Positions 35,944 to 46,552 of a stretch of DNA of 64,000 nt are shown piece after piece. The DNA lies in NCBI GenBank assembly GCA_015680905.1, contig CM027377.1, positions 59,045,501 to 59,109,500 of the forward strand. The letters are read 5' to 3'. The stretch is from Coptis chinensis. Lineage: Eukaryota; Streptophyta; Magnoliopsida; Ranunculales; Ranunculaceae. Both the position numbers and the translations under genes were made by a program. The notes under the pieces are model-generated. The model did no database searches. It was given only the letters and a program-made list of their open reading frames with translations, and was not told where the DNA came from. Each line of letters begins with the position of its first letter. The first letter of the stretch is position 1.

Positions 35944-37433
35944 TGATATTCACTTTTTTTTATGTTAGAGAATTGAATCTCTTCTTATCCGAAAGTGCGA
36001 ATTCAAAGTTTTTCCTGACTCACGATCTTCGTGTTCATATAGTTAGAGTAAGGATTCGAACCAACCTAAAGCTTAGGACAAACTACAACTTGGTTATTTT
36101 ACTCTTTAGGGAACTAGTGAGTAAGTTTAAATATGATTATATTAATACTAAATACTTGATTTCTTTACTACACAAAAATTAAAAACATTAAGTTACAAAA
36201 ATCATGCAACTAATACACTATACAATTTTACTAAAAGCAAAGGTGGAGAGTTAATCCTCCTCATGTGAAGATAACTTTTGTTGTTTGATTTTAATAACTT
36301 CATTTTATTCTTCCTAGAACTCATAGACAAGTCCTAATAAAAGAAAACTTGATCCCTAACATGTATGGCTCATCTCTAAGCTCATACATGCTAGCATGTG
36401 GAACCAAGGCAATGACTTATCTCTAAGCTCATCACTTTGATCCCTAACTAGACACTACACCAACTATCATTTTGGGATACGATGTAGGTCTAGTTGTTCT
36501 TCCTAAACAACTTACCAAACCAAACAACAAAGATTTTCCCTCACATGAGTTTTATTAACTCCCCAAAAGGGAAGTTAGCTCATGATCCTTGGGATAAAGG
36601 ATTACAAGTGTAGAATGTAACAAAAAAGAGAGAGAGAGAGAGAGAGAAAGAAGAAGAAAACTAACTATCTAAACTCACTTGCTTTTTATTTATTTTCCAC
36701 TAGAAGAAAACCAAAGTTTCCTCCATTAAAACTATTACAAGCTTTTTCTTACCAAAATAAAAATTAATAAAAATCTAAGACTAAGGAACTAAAATAATAC
36801 AAGGTAAGGAAAATAAGTCAAGGGAGTAAATGGAGTGTCCCCCTTTTTTTTTTCTTCTCCATTTGAGAGAAATCTCATTTCCTCCCACCTAAAACATCAA
36901 ACCACATTTACTTCATTTTTATCCACCACATTAAAACAAAGTGACACCTTGCATTTTTTTTTCACTATTAACACCTAATCTAATTAATTACATGCAATGT
37001 GTCAACTTTGCACCAATAATTTATCATTTTTGTCTTGACATGCTCCATGATTGATGACTCATCCAATCTTGCGGGCCTGCATAGTGGGTCCATGTGCAGT
37101 CCAGTGGCGGTCCGGTCTTTGGGCAATTTTACAACTTTCCGCCTATGCGTAGAGTTCATCGCCCTGATTGTCTAAGCAGCTCACTTGTTGCATTCGGAGT
37201 CCTGGTTCAAGAGGTAGGAGCTTTGGAAGTTTGATGCTTCTGTGCGGATTTGGAAGAATTCATATATATGTCGTTCCCCGTGCTTTATCGCAGGTTTAAT
37301 CAATATTCCCATGTTTACTGCGAATACCTGCAAAAGTATGAAAAATATATTTATTTCATGATTATTAAACACATAATTAACAAAATTTATATGTCTCAAT
37401 GGGGTTTCATAATACACTTTTGGGTGCTTATCA
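35944..37433 (-). repeat. 3' LTR of E2
   Basis: 1490 bp, TGATATTCAC... to ...GGTGCTTATCA on the plus strand. It is close to the solo LTR at 31674-33103 and the inverse of 3117-4618. It includes a GA microsatellite at about 36629-36648. Confidence 0.87.
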
Positions 37434-37447
37434 CACTACCCCCAAAC
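37434..37447 (-). other. Polypurine tract of E2
   Basis: On the minus strand it reads TTTGGGGGTAGTG next to the LTR's TGATAAG. A second TTTGGGGGTA tract lies at 38926-38940. Confidence 0.8.
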
Positions 37448-39160
37448 AGCACTTTGCTTGTCCTCAAGCAAAGAAGAGACATTAAAATAGATAAGTGGCA
37501 AAAAATGTGTAGTCCTAACTAATTCTCGTTTCACAGAGTGCGGTTGTATTAACCATATGCAACAAGGCCTTAAACCACTAGGAATTCCCTAGTGGACGAG
37601 TTATAACCTCGTAAGAGTTTTCTAAAGAAGATACTCACAAACTTCATTTATACTACAACGACTCAGTGATAAAAACTCATTTCCTAAATTAATCTCAGAT
37701 ATCCATACATCTCCTTAGCAGGGAACGAGGATTGATTTCTTTGAAACTCAAGTTAATATGCATCCAATAATTAAAATATCTACATATGATAATGCATACA
37801 GTGAACTTTGTATTGAAATGTACTAGCAGGGCCGTTTCTGGATCCTTTGGAGAGCGTACCTAAATAGGTTCTCACAGGTATATGTCGAAACACAATTCCA
37901 CTCAAAATTTTACCACTCAGGTTTTGTTAACTCCAGTGTGCAGTGGGCACACATTTCCTCACATCTCAATGACAGTCAGAGGAGCCGATGTCAATCAATC
38001 ACGTCTACTACTTATTATCACACCACTCTACTCCTAATTGAGCTAGAGGTCTTTTTTAGGTATTGTGGGGCTTAGGTGATAGTGTACAAGAAAATGGAAA
38101 TGGATAATCAAAATTTACGAGTATGAGAGAATAGGGTCTTTAAGATATTTATACTAGAGAATTCCTTGTTTTCTTTCCTTCTTCTAGCTGAGTTTTCCAA
38201 CCTTGTTCTTAAGCTTCTGGATACTGATGATTTTTTTTTTTTTTTTTTTTTTAAACTTAAGAACATGATTCTATTTTTCTTTCCTGAAGCAAGTAACTAA
38301 CTTTTATTTGGGACAAATCTTTCTCTTTATTTTTCCACATTTCATCCTATTTCTCATACTCCTCACTTAGGTAGGTTCTTTTATTTGGTTTAATAGATGG
38401 GTAAGGAATTTTTGGTGAAAGTGAAAGGTTTGATGAAAGGTTCAGTGGAGTGACTAGCGGTAAAATTTGTAACAGGTAAGAATATTTAGCTATGTCGATC
38501 CAAAGAAGGCCTAAATTCTCGCCTAGGGTTCGGGTGGTGATCAAGTAAGTAGACGCATGATTTTCTCTAATCGGAAAAACTACTCCTCTGTGTCATCACA
38601 CACAAATCACTCATGTCAAGGCTTTTGGTTAGATTCTCACAGGATTTATAGTTTAAGTAACTAACCGTTGGTTCCAGAAACTTACTGCTATGACAATCAA
38701 TGATACTCAGGGCATGAATGTTCATGAAAAGATGTATAAACTATTGCATACGTATTATCTTAAGTTTCTTAAAACAAATCCTAATTCGGATACTAATGTG
38801 AGATTTCTAGACAATTTTCATCATTGAAAAGGAAACAAGACTTTGTCACTAAGTACAATTATTAACAAGAAAATAAAAACTATATACAGGTTACAATATG
38901 CCTAATTTTTGCTACAGATTTAAAAATACCCCCAAACAGAATGATGCTTAGTCCTCGAAGTATCAATAAATAAAGAGAGAAATTACCTGAGAACCGTGAG
39001 CAAAAATTAGGGCTAGATTGCTGGAACAGAAAGGTTGGAGAACATAATATATTATTCAGAAAGAAACAATAAAATGTTCCATAGCACACGGAATAATGAA
39101 AGACAATAGCATATGAAACATAATTTTTAGCTAGATATATGTACAATGACAAGCTCAAAT
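37448..39160 (-). other. 3' untranslated region of E2
   Basis: It matches E3's 23736-25718 and, inverted, E1's 12900-14198, including the block around CCACTAGGAATTCCCTAGTG. A T-run lies at 38231-38252. No conserved ORF was found. Confidence 0.6.
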
Positions 39161-40144
39161 TTACCATCCAGCGGGATGTGCAGGTTTGTCGTCCTCAATA
39201 AGGAAATGCATTTCCTTAGAATCACTCCAAAAGATAATAGTCTGCCAAATTTCTGCCCATTCTTTGTCTCCGGATTTCCTCAAATGTTTCTTCATATTTT
39301 CATCCTTCGGGTAACAACGAACATGCCTCAGGTACCGAGTGGGATGCTTCCATTGCCTAAACCTTAATGAACGAATGATTCTGTTTGCTAGGCACATAGA
39401 ATCTACCATGACCAAGTCATGAAAAGTAGCTGCAAACTGTGGGAAATGTGTCTTCATGATTCGGCAAGCGGTTACAAGTAAAAGAATATACTGATCCTAA
39501 AAAGTGCGAGCTCGTTTCAGGTTGGAGATAACACAACCTAAGATGTTAAATAATGTATGACCTTGAGCCAGTGCACTGAATACTACGCAGGCAGCCTCAT
39601 TGGTAGTAGAAAAATGCCAATCTCCCATGATGTTCAGGAGTACAAACAACATCGCAGTCCCCATGTTCATGGTCATGCTTGCTAAGAGAATGGTGATGTC
39701 GCGCCATGGCACATGGCCAGCTCCTTCTCGTTTAATCTCAAGACCATCACCGTAAGTTTCGCAATACACTTGCCACTGAAAGGAACGGTAAGAATTATGA
39801 TAGATGTAATGCCATGATGCGGCCGGTTCATGATATGGAAGATCCAAAGTTAGGGCAAGCTGTTGTTCAGAAAAAATATGATGTGTGTCACCAACTAGGA
39901 TTGTGAACCCGTCTAAGTAGAAGCCATGTACATGATTGAATTCTGGTATGTCCTCCATATTAGCATAAAAGTATGCGGCCAAACTCGAAGAATAAGTTTG
40001 GTTAGGTTGAAGAACTAGGGAAGACCACCCAATGTTAGTGATGTAGTCACGGAAGAGATGACCATAAGTATTGGAATCCATCATAGACTGAAAGGATTGC
40101 TCAGGAATAAGTTTTGGAGGTGTCATGTTTGATGAATATGCCAT
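39161..40144 (-). pseudogene. Extra ORF c of E2
   Basis: The ATG at 40144 starts MAYSSNMTPP. 215 codons are open to a stop at 39497. A second open stretch (39457-39161) continues the same frame with a basic segment (RQWKHPTRYLRHVRCYP) and a Trp/Asp-rich end. The layout mirrors ORFs a and b: an N-terminal YITNIGWSSLVL block, a body with YLDGFTILVGD, then LALTLDLPYHEP, and a hydrophobic stretch TMNMGTAMLFVLLNIMGDW. I read it as a divergent member of the same Athila-type 'putative plant transposon protein' class, with less certainty than a or b. Function is unknown. Confidence 0.55.
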
Positions 40145-40427
40145 GGTGGATGACGTAAAGAAATGGGCAATGAGAAAGGCAACTGGATGGATAAATGAGT
40201 ATGGAAGAAAATAAACCCTCCTGTAATGACATTGAAAATCACATGTTAAAATTAGTTAGTCAAAACGTAAATAATTCTAGCAACCATTTCGTACAAAAGA
40301 AGACACAAAGATAAGAACAAATTAATAATACGACGAAAAACGTAATAATATATACGATTATTTATTTATTCACTTAGTATCATTATTCCATTTTTATTCA
40401 ATAAGAAAATCATGGATTATTATGATG

Positions 40428-41492
40428 CTACTGGAGACGCATATCGTGCACTACAGTGTTTAGTTCTTCAATTTGTTGTCTGAGCTGCATCTGAATGTCC
40501 CCTTGGCTGGCAGAGAGTGTAGTTTGATTCTCCATTAGGAGAGCGTGATTTTTCAAGGACTTAAAATGATTTTCCAAGATTTCCTCTTGTTGAACATCAT
40601 GCATTGCTTGACGTTCTTGGAATTCCTTAAGAGTTGTAATGATGATATTCTGACGAGCGTATAGTTCCCGCATGCCGTGATGAAGAAATTGAATGCCTTC
40701 CATGGGATTAAAAAAATTTAGCATGGCATTTTCATCAAAGAAATGGTCAGGGTTTAAGCTTGGGTCGTTCTGTTCATCTGTCAGAGTATCAGGAGTCCAA
40801 AAACCAATGGAGTAGTCTATTTGGAGTACACTAATATGTGCTCTTTGAAGTGGTGTTTCTGGAGAAATTACTGGATAACCCCAACGCATCATAATTTGCG
40901 TGACTAAAGTAGGTAGAGGTAGAGGTGCTGACTTTCTTGTTTTCCTGGTGATCATGTTCCAGAGGTGTTGGATTAGACAAAAATCATCCTTTTGAGTCTG
41001 CCAAACCCAAAGTAGGTGAAGTTGAGACTTTGTGACTTCTGATTGGTGAGATGTACCTATCACATTGTGTCCCAACCAGTGGAGTATAACTCGTTGATTC
41101 TGTTTCAAAAAGCGTTGAAGAACAACGTGATGTCTATTTCCCACTTCGCCATGAGATACGGTAGCTCTTAGTAAAGCTTTGACAGAATCAAATGATGACT
41201 CTGGAAAAAGGAACTCCTAGGAATTCATTGGGATCTGAAGTATGTCGGAGATAATTTCCCTAGTCAATTCCAATCGTCGTCCATAAGCATTGAAGTAGAA
41301 TTTTCCATTCTCAGGTCCTATAAACTGGTAGAACATCAAAACCAATTCTCGGGAATAACCAGCTGCTGAATGATATAGAAGAGGCATCCATCCCCGACGT
41401 ACAATTTCGATGTCAAAATAAGGAGAAAACCGGCCATCTTCAAAAACTTTTAGGTAGTCTTTCTCAGACATTATTTTTCTTGGTTGATCCAT
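40428..41492 (-). pseudogene. Extra ORF b of E2 (Athila-type), one in-frame stop
   Basis: The ATG at 41492 gives MDQPRKIMSEKDYLKVF. The blocks IEIVRRGWMPLLYH and LTRE-IISDILQIP align with E3 and E4. A single stop at 41217-41219 separates this from a continuing open frame ending at 40428. That part holds HWLGHNVIGTSHQ, LHLLWVWQTQKDDF and LPTLVTQIMMRWGYP. The C-terminal 100 residues, rich in Gln, Glu and Leu, look coiled-coil (about 40730-40428). Except for the stop the gene is complete at about 354 codons, and it is the best-preserved extra ORF in the window. Its role is unknown. Its place downstream of integrase is where env-like genes sit in related elements. Confidence 0.7.
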
Positions 41493-42112
41493 TTGGTACT
41501 ATTACGGAGGGAAGGATAGTGAAAATTGTTTGAAAAGAGAATGGCTGAAAAGAAGAGATTTATAGCCAATCTATGAGTCTATACCAATCTGAATTCCAAG
41601 TGTAGTTAATGACCCATGTGATTATGAACAACAACAATGGGGATCCATAGTAAGTCTTGTCATGTCAAATTTCCAAAAACAATTAATGAGATGTTTCGAC
41701 GTTAGAAAATACGGAGGAAAGTTTCACAAAGTAGTTAGAATTACACATAATTTCATAAATGATGATCAGACCTCAGTAATAGCATATGGATAGAATAATC
41801 AAGCTGCATGTGTGACAAGTGTTATGCGTACCTTGTAGTGTGGGCGATCTTCTCTGGACACCATGAGTATCGATTTAATTATTTTGGTGAGTTTTGGATG
41901 GTGTTTTCTTTGTTATGGTTTGTTTTATTATTATTATTTTCGTTTTGTTTTTTGTTTTTTTTTTTAGAGGAAAAGACAAGTAATATACACAAATATTTAA
42001 TACGAAACTTTTCCATTTAATACGTAACCCGTACAAATGTGTGAGAATTATTTAACACACCATACTAATATACAAAACGACAAACGGAAAGAGAGATGTC
42101 GGTTACATAGAT

Positions 42113-42232
42113 CTAGATGTTCTGGATCATGTTATACATGAGTGACAGCAGAACAATGATAAACACTGTTATCACGAATACTGTGATAGCCCATTCGCGT
42201 TGCTCCTTTTCCCATCGCTTGATTATATTCAT
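42113..42232 (-). CDS. 39-codon ORF with a single membrane segment (E2)
   Basis: Starts ATG at 42232: MNIIKRWEKEQREW, then a hydrophobic stretch of about 20 residues (ITVFVITVFIIVLLSLMY) and a short polar tail NMIQNI, with a TAG stop. The charged N-terminus followed by one helix-length hydrophobic run is a classic single-pass membrane protein layout. It lies between extra ORFs a and b. It may be a genuine small protein or the surviving membrane anchor of a larger env-like ORF. No homologue could be checked, and a chance ORF is possible. Confidence 0.4.
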   Translation of the reverse strand: MNIIKRWEKEQREWAITVFVITVFIIVLLSLMYNMIQNI

Positions 42233-42602
42233 TATGTTCAAGAAAATGAGAATTTGTGAAGAGTGAGAGAAATGGATGAGTGAAAGTGGAAAAGGAGAGT
42301 TGTATTTATAATTAGAATTCTGACCGTTGGGCATCTGACAGTTTGGATCAGTCCGTTGGGTTCTGACCGTTGGGCTCTGACCGTTGGGCTTTGAGAGTAG
42401 GCCCAATGCATCAAGGAACAAACTAATATATTAAGAAGTATAATAATTGCATAACATAAATAATTTCTCATTCAGACCGTCTGGAGATACAAAATTATGA
42501 GAAATCAAACGATATATAATTTTTTATCACTAGAAAAATAAAAATGCAATGCATAAGGGAAATAAATGACATAGTCATTTCTAAGCCAAGGGAAATAAAC
42601 AG

Positions 42603-43670
42603 CTACTGGGAATCCTCAGGGTTAGCAGAAGATGAACGAGGGTTTCTACTTCGTCGGCTATGACGAACTCTTGGCTGAGCTGACTGGTCTGGAATGTGGC
42701 CCAAAGACTGTAGCAGTTGATCTTGGAATTGCTGCTTATTTGCCATCATCATTCTCTGGAAACGGCCTTGGCGATTACGCATTACTTGCTGGAAGTCATT
42801 TTGGGAAGTAAGCATCTCTTCCTGACGAAGAAACATCTTGCGCATGCTGGTATTCATTTGTCTTAAAGCTTCCATGGGAGTGCTGATTCGGCGCATGATA
42901 TCCTCATTAAAACAGTTGGATGGTGAAGGAGGAAGAGGAGGTACGTTATCACGCTCAATATCATCTCTAGCTACTGGGTCCTAGTGGTCCAAAACATAAG
43001 TCTCGAAAATTCTAAAATTCTCGAAAGACCTTGTTGGAATGAAAGGAGTAGCAGACTGGAATCCTAAGTTAAGCATAAGCTGAGTAACAAGTACAACAAG
43101 AGGAGCTGACCTGTTTGACACAGTCGTAAGAACATGGCCCAGGAAATGGACCATATAGAAAGTATTTTTCTTCTCCTGGAGGATCCACAGTAGGTACAAG
43201 AATGTCTTATTCATGTCAGACGTCTTTGAAGTTCCAATAACGTTGTAAGCCAGCCATTGAGTGATGGCTAGTTAGTTTCGTCTGAGTGAGTGATGGTACA
43301 CACAGTTCGAGCCATTATTGTACTCTCCCTTGAGAAGCGTGTCAAACATTAAGTCCATAGTAGTCGGATACTCTGATAACAGCAGGGTCGGACTATCTGA
43401 GTTTATCGAAATCTGTGCTATATTCGATATTAAATCCAGCGTGAGTTCACGTTCCAACCCATCCGCCGTAATCCAAAATTCATCACCCCGGAAACCTCCA
43501 TTGTTGTAAAACTTCCACACTAAATCTTCGGAACAATGAGCTGGAATTCGATGCAAGAGATATTCCCACTCTCTACTAGCAATTTCCTCATCGAAAAATG
43601 GATGAAACATCCCGGAATTATAGAGATTTTCAAATTTTCTCTCAACTGTGATTCTCCTTCGTCCAGCCAT
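42603..43670 (-). pseudogene. Extra ORF a of E2 (Athila-type), broken
   Basis: I place the start at the ATG at 43670 (MAGRRRITVERKFENLY), which aligns with the starts of ORF b and of E3 and E4; the longer open frame upstream lacks similarity. Conserved blocks are IASREWEYLLH, LTLDLISNIAQI and, after a stop at 43272, LAITQWLAYNVIGTSK, FLYLLWILQEKKNTF and LVVLVTQLMLNLGF (43260-43050). A stop at 42981 precedes the C-terminal segment 42896-42603, which is Met/Gln/Arg-rich and probably helical, ending RHSRRSRNPRSSSA. Like b it ends in a long helical, polar tail. Function is unknown. Confidence 0.68.
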
Positions 43671-44124
43671 AAAGGGATCAAGATGAATTTCTGAGGTTAT
43701 ATATTGGATGTGTGGAGTGAGGGGATGGTTCTGGTCGAACAGGATCGGAGTTGGTTTGATTCGTACCGCGTGCGCGAGGATTACTATGGGAGACCAAGAT
43801 CCGGATTTCGGGGGGGGGAAGAAAAGTGAGGGGCAGACGCGTGGGATGCCTCGCGTGCTGGGTTTTGTGACCAGACTCGTGATTTGGGTCGGTTCTAATT
43901 TTTGGCCCAAGCCCAATTGATTTCCAGAAATTCCCCTTATGTCCCGAAATGTCCCGAAATTTCAAACGTGGAATTTCGATTCGTTTTAACTCCAAATTGA
44001 ACGAATGAGATATCAAAACGATCGGCATTAAAATTGCCATCCACTGGAATATGACAAAATCACATTTAAGTCTTTTTATTTTTATTTGGGGGGTTTGAAT
44101 CTTGTAAACCAGAACGCAAACCCC

Positions 44125-44160
<36 letters not shown>

Positions 44161-45142
44161 GAAGTTTATTTATTTACAAATTTTATATACAAATGTACAA
44201 AGAGAGATGAACATGTTAACAACACTAGATTTCAAGAAGAAAATCATTACTGTAATATGAGGCAACTGTCATGTCGACTCTGGGGCGAACCCAATCCAGC
44301 CAGACTGTGGCTTAACCTTTATGTTTTGGGGGCCTAGGGTTCAGAATGGTACCATCCCTGACCAATGTGCAATGGTCTAATAATAATATTACCCTTAGTA
44401 CATATGGTATAGCCTCAAACCTCCCCATAATCAGTTACATAGAAAACCGATCGGGGTTGGCCTGGGTGGAATCCATTGCCCGTGCGAACGAGGGACAATC
44501 CGATGTTGCATATCACGACTCTCTTTGTGCACAACACTTAGTGCAAAGGTGAAAATAAAAGGCACGAGTATAAACAAGTTGAGTCTTTTAACGTCAGATC
44601 CTCAAGACGAATGTGAGTCTTTTAACGTCAGATCCTCAAGACGAATCCCAACCTATGGGAGCAGTAGGACGACGATGAAGTTTATCCTACTGAGCTGGTA
44701 TTAGACAATAATATACCTTATACCGGCTCATATCGGATAGTAGATCAAGGCCTGGACAGAAAGGTGTTTGATAATTCATACACCACCCCATCCTTTTCGC
44801 CCGTCGCTTTCGAGCAAAAGTACTATGACCATTACCTATTCGAGATGGGTGAGATTTACTCCAAATGATGAGCTGAAGTTCGCGAGGAAGAGAATAGAAA
44901 AGGGAAGAGAAGGAAGGAGTTGAAATTTTTGGTACCCATTGTTTACCAGAAAGCACCTTTGCTCGATTAACAGAAGACATTTATACTTAGTTCTGAATAT
45001 AGTTTTTGTGGACTAAGGTTTCGGTGCTTGCAACCACACACTCTAGGGATTTTTAGAAAAGAAAATAGAAGAGGGCCCGGCTACCCTAATGGCATACTTT
45101 CCCTGTTTATATCACATGGAAAAAAGTACACTAGTGAATCTA
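43671..45142 (-). other. Post-pol region of E2
   Basis: It matches E3's 26850-28777 in scattered blocks (44280-44310; 44380-44480; 45010-45090). It holds a T-run at 44131-44157 and a 34-bp tandem duplication of the conserved motif (44581-44646). ORF 44687-44980 on the minus strand (97 codons, ending MSRYKVYYCLIPAQ) is open but not conserved in E3, so it is not called a gene. Confidence 0.5.
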
Positions 45143-46552
45143 TTAGTCTGTGTAGACTGGATCTTTGAGAAGAGTCTCTTCGACATCTAGAGAGCGCAAC
45201 TCATGATAATATTTTACGCATTGGCCATTTAGTTGAAATTCGCTTTCATCATTTTCGTTTTTCAAAGATATAGCCCCATAAGGGGTGACAGCAGAGACAA
45301 TGAAAGGACCAGACCATCGAGTTTTTAATTTACCTGGAAAAATGTGTAATCTTGAGTTGTACAACAAAACTTTTTGACCAACTTTGAAATCTTTTCTCAA
45401 TATGTGCTTGTCATGCACTCTTTTCATGTTTGCTTTATAAGATTTCGAGAGATCATAGGCATCACTCCGAATTTCCTCGAGCTCATTTAACTGAAATTTT
45501 CTCTTTGCACCTGCCGCATTAGTATTATAATTGAGGCTTTTGATGGCCCATAGAGCACGATGCTCAAGTTCAATCGGCAGGTGACAAGGTTTTCCAAAAA
45601 CGAGGCGATAAGGAGACATCCCTATAGGTGTCTTAAAAGCTGTTATGTATGACCACAAGGCATCAGATAATTGTAGAGACCAGTCTTTTCTAGATGGATT
45701 AACAATTTTTTCCAAAATGGATTTGATCTCTCTATTAGAGACTTCTACTTGGCCACTAGTTTGAGGATGATACGGAGTTGCCACTTTGTGCGTGACTCCA
45801 TATTTCTTTACTAATGATTCAAAAATTTTATTACAGAAATGTTTTCCCCCATCATTAATAATAACTTTTGGAACGCCAAATCGAGAGAAAATATTTTCTT
45901 TTACGAAAAAAATGATAGTTTTATGACCATTAGCACGACATGCCAATGTCTCAATCCATTTTGACACGTAGTCAAATGCTACCAGTATGTAAAGGAAACC
46001 ATGAGAATTTGGAAAGGGACCCATGAAGTCGATGCCCCATACATCAAAGATTTCCACAATTAAAATGGGATTTAAGGGCATCATATTACGTTGAGTAATT
46101 CGTCCTAGCTGCTGGCAGCGGTTGCATGCTTTGCAATGCTTATGTGTATCTCTAAACAGTGTTGGCCAATAAAATCCACATTGTAGAACCTTGGCCACTG
46201 TTTTCTTACCACTAAAATGACCACCACAAGATTGTTCATGGCAGAAGGATAACACGTCATTGTGTTCCCAGTCGGGAATGCAACGACGGATTAGTTGGTC
46301 GGAACAATACTTGAAGAGGTAGGGATCATCCCAGAAATAAAATTTCACAGTGGATAAGAACTTTTTTCGGTCATTACGAGACCAAGATGAAGGGACTTCC
46401 TCGGTAACTAAGTAATTTACTATGTCAGCGTACCAGGGGGACGAAAAAATGGAATATAAGTGTTCATCCGGAAAGGAATCACAGATAGGTTCGGTATCAG
46501 TATCAATATCACTGACAAGTCTTGATAAATGGTCTGCAACCACATTTTGCAA
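45143..46552 (-). pseudogene. Integrase of E2 (pol C-terminal part)
   Basis: This enzyme inserts element cDNA. The frame opens at the RNase H/integrase hinge ([10 protein letters not shown]) and stays open for about 469 codons. The zinc-binding HHCC module is present (HEQSCGGHF then [11 protein letters not shown]). The catalytic core has [10 protein letters not shown] (Asp), [11 protein letters not shown] (Asp) and [16 protein letters not shown] (Glu). The C-terminal GPF/Y-like module reads [21 protein letters not shown]. This domain set is intact in itself but is joined to RNase H by a frameshift near 46545, so I call it a pseudogene. HPQTSGQ is typical of plant gypsy integrases. Confidence 0.88.

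Noticed and set aside
37181..37417. ORF in the E2 LTR, with a counterpart at 3178-3390
   Set aside because: The two share only short segments, with stops and shifts between copies; better explained as LTR sequence similarity.
44086..44337. ORF with a long Phe run
   Set aside because: It is a translation of a poly(T) tract, and nothing in it is conserved in E3.
44687..44980. 97-codon minus-strand ORF after integrase in E2
   Set aside because: There is no counterpart in the same position of E3 or E5 and no recognisable domain.
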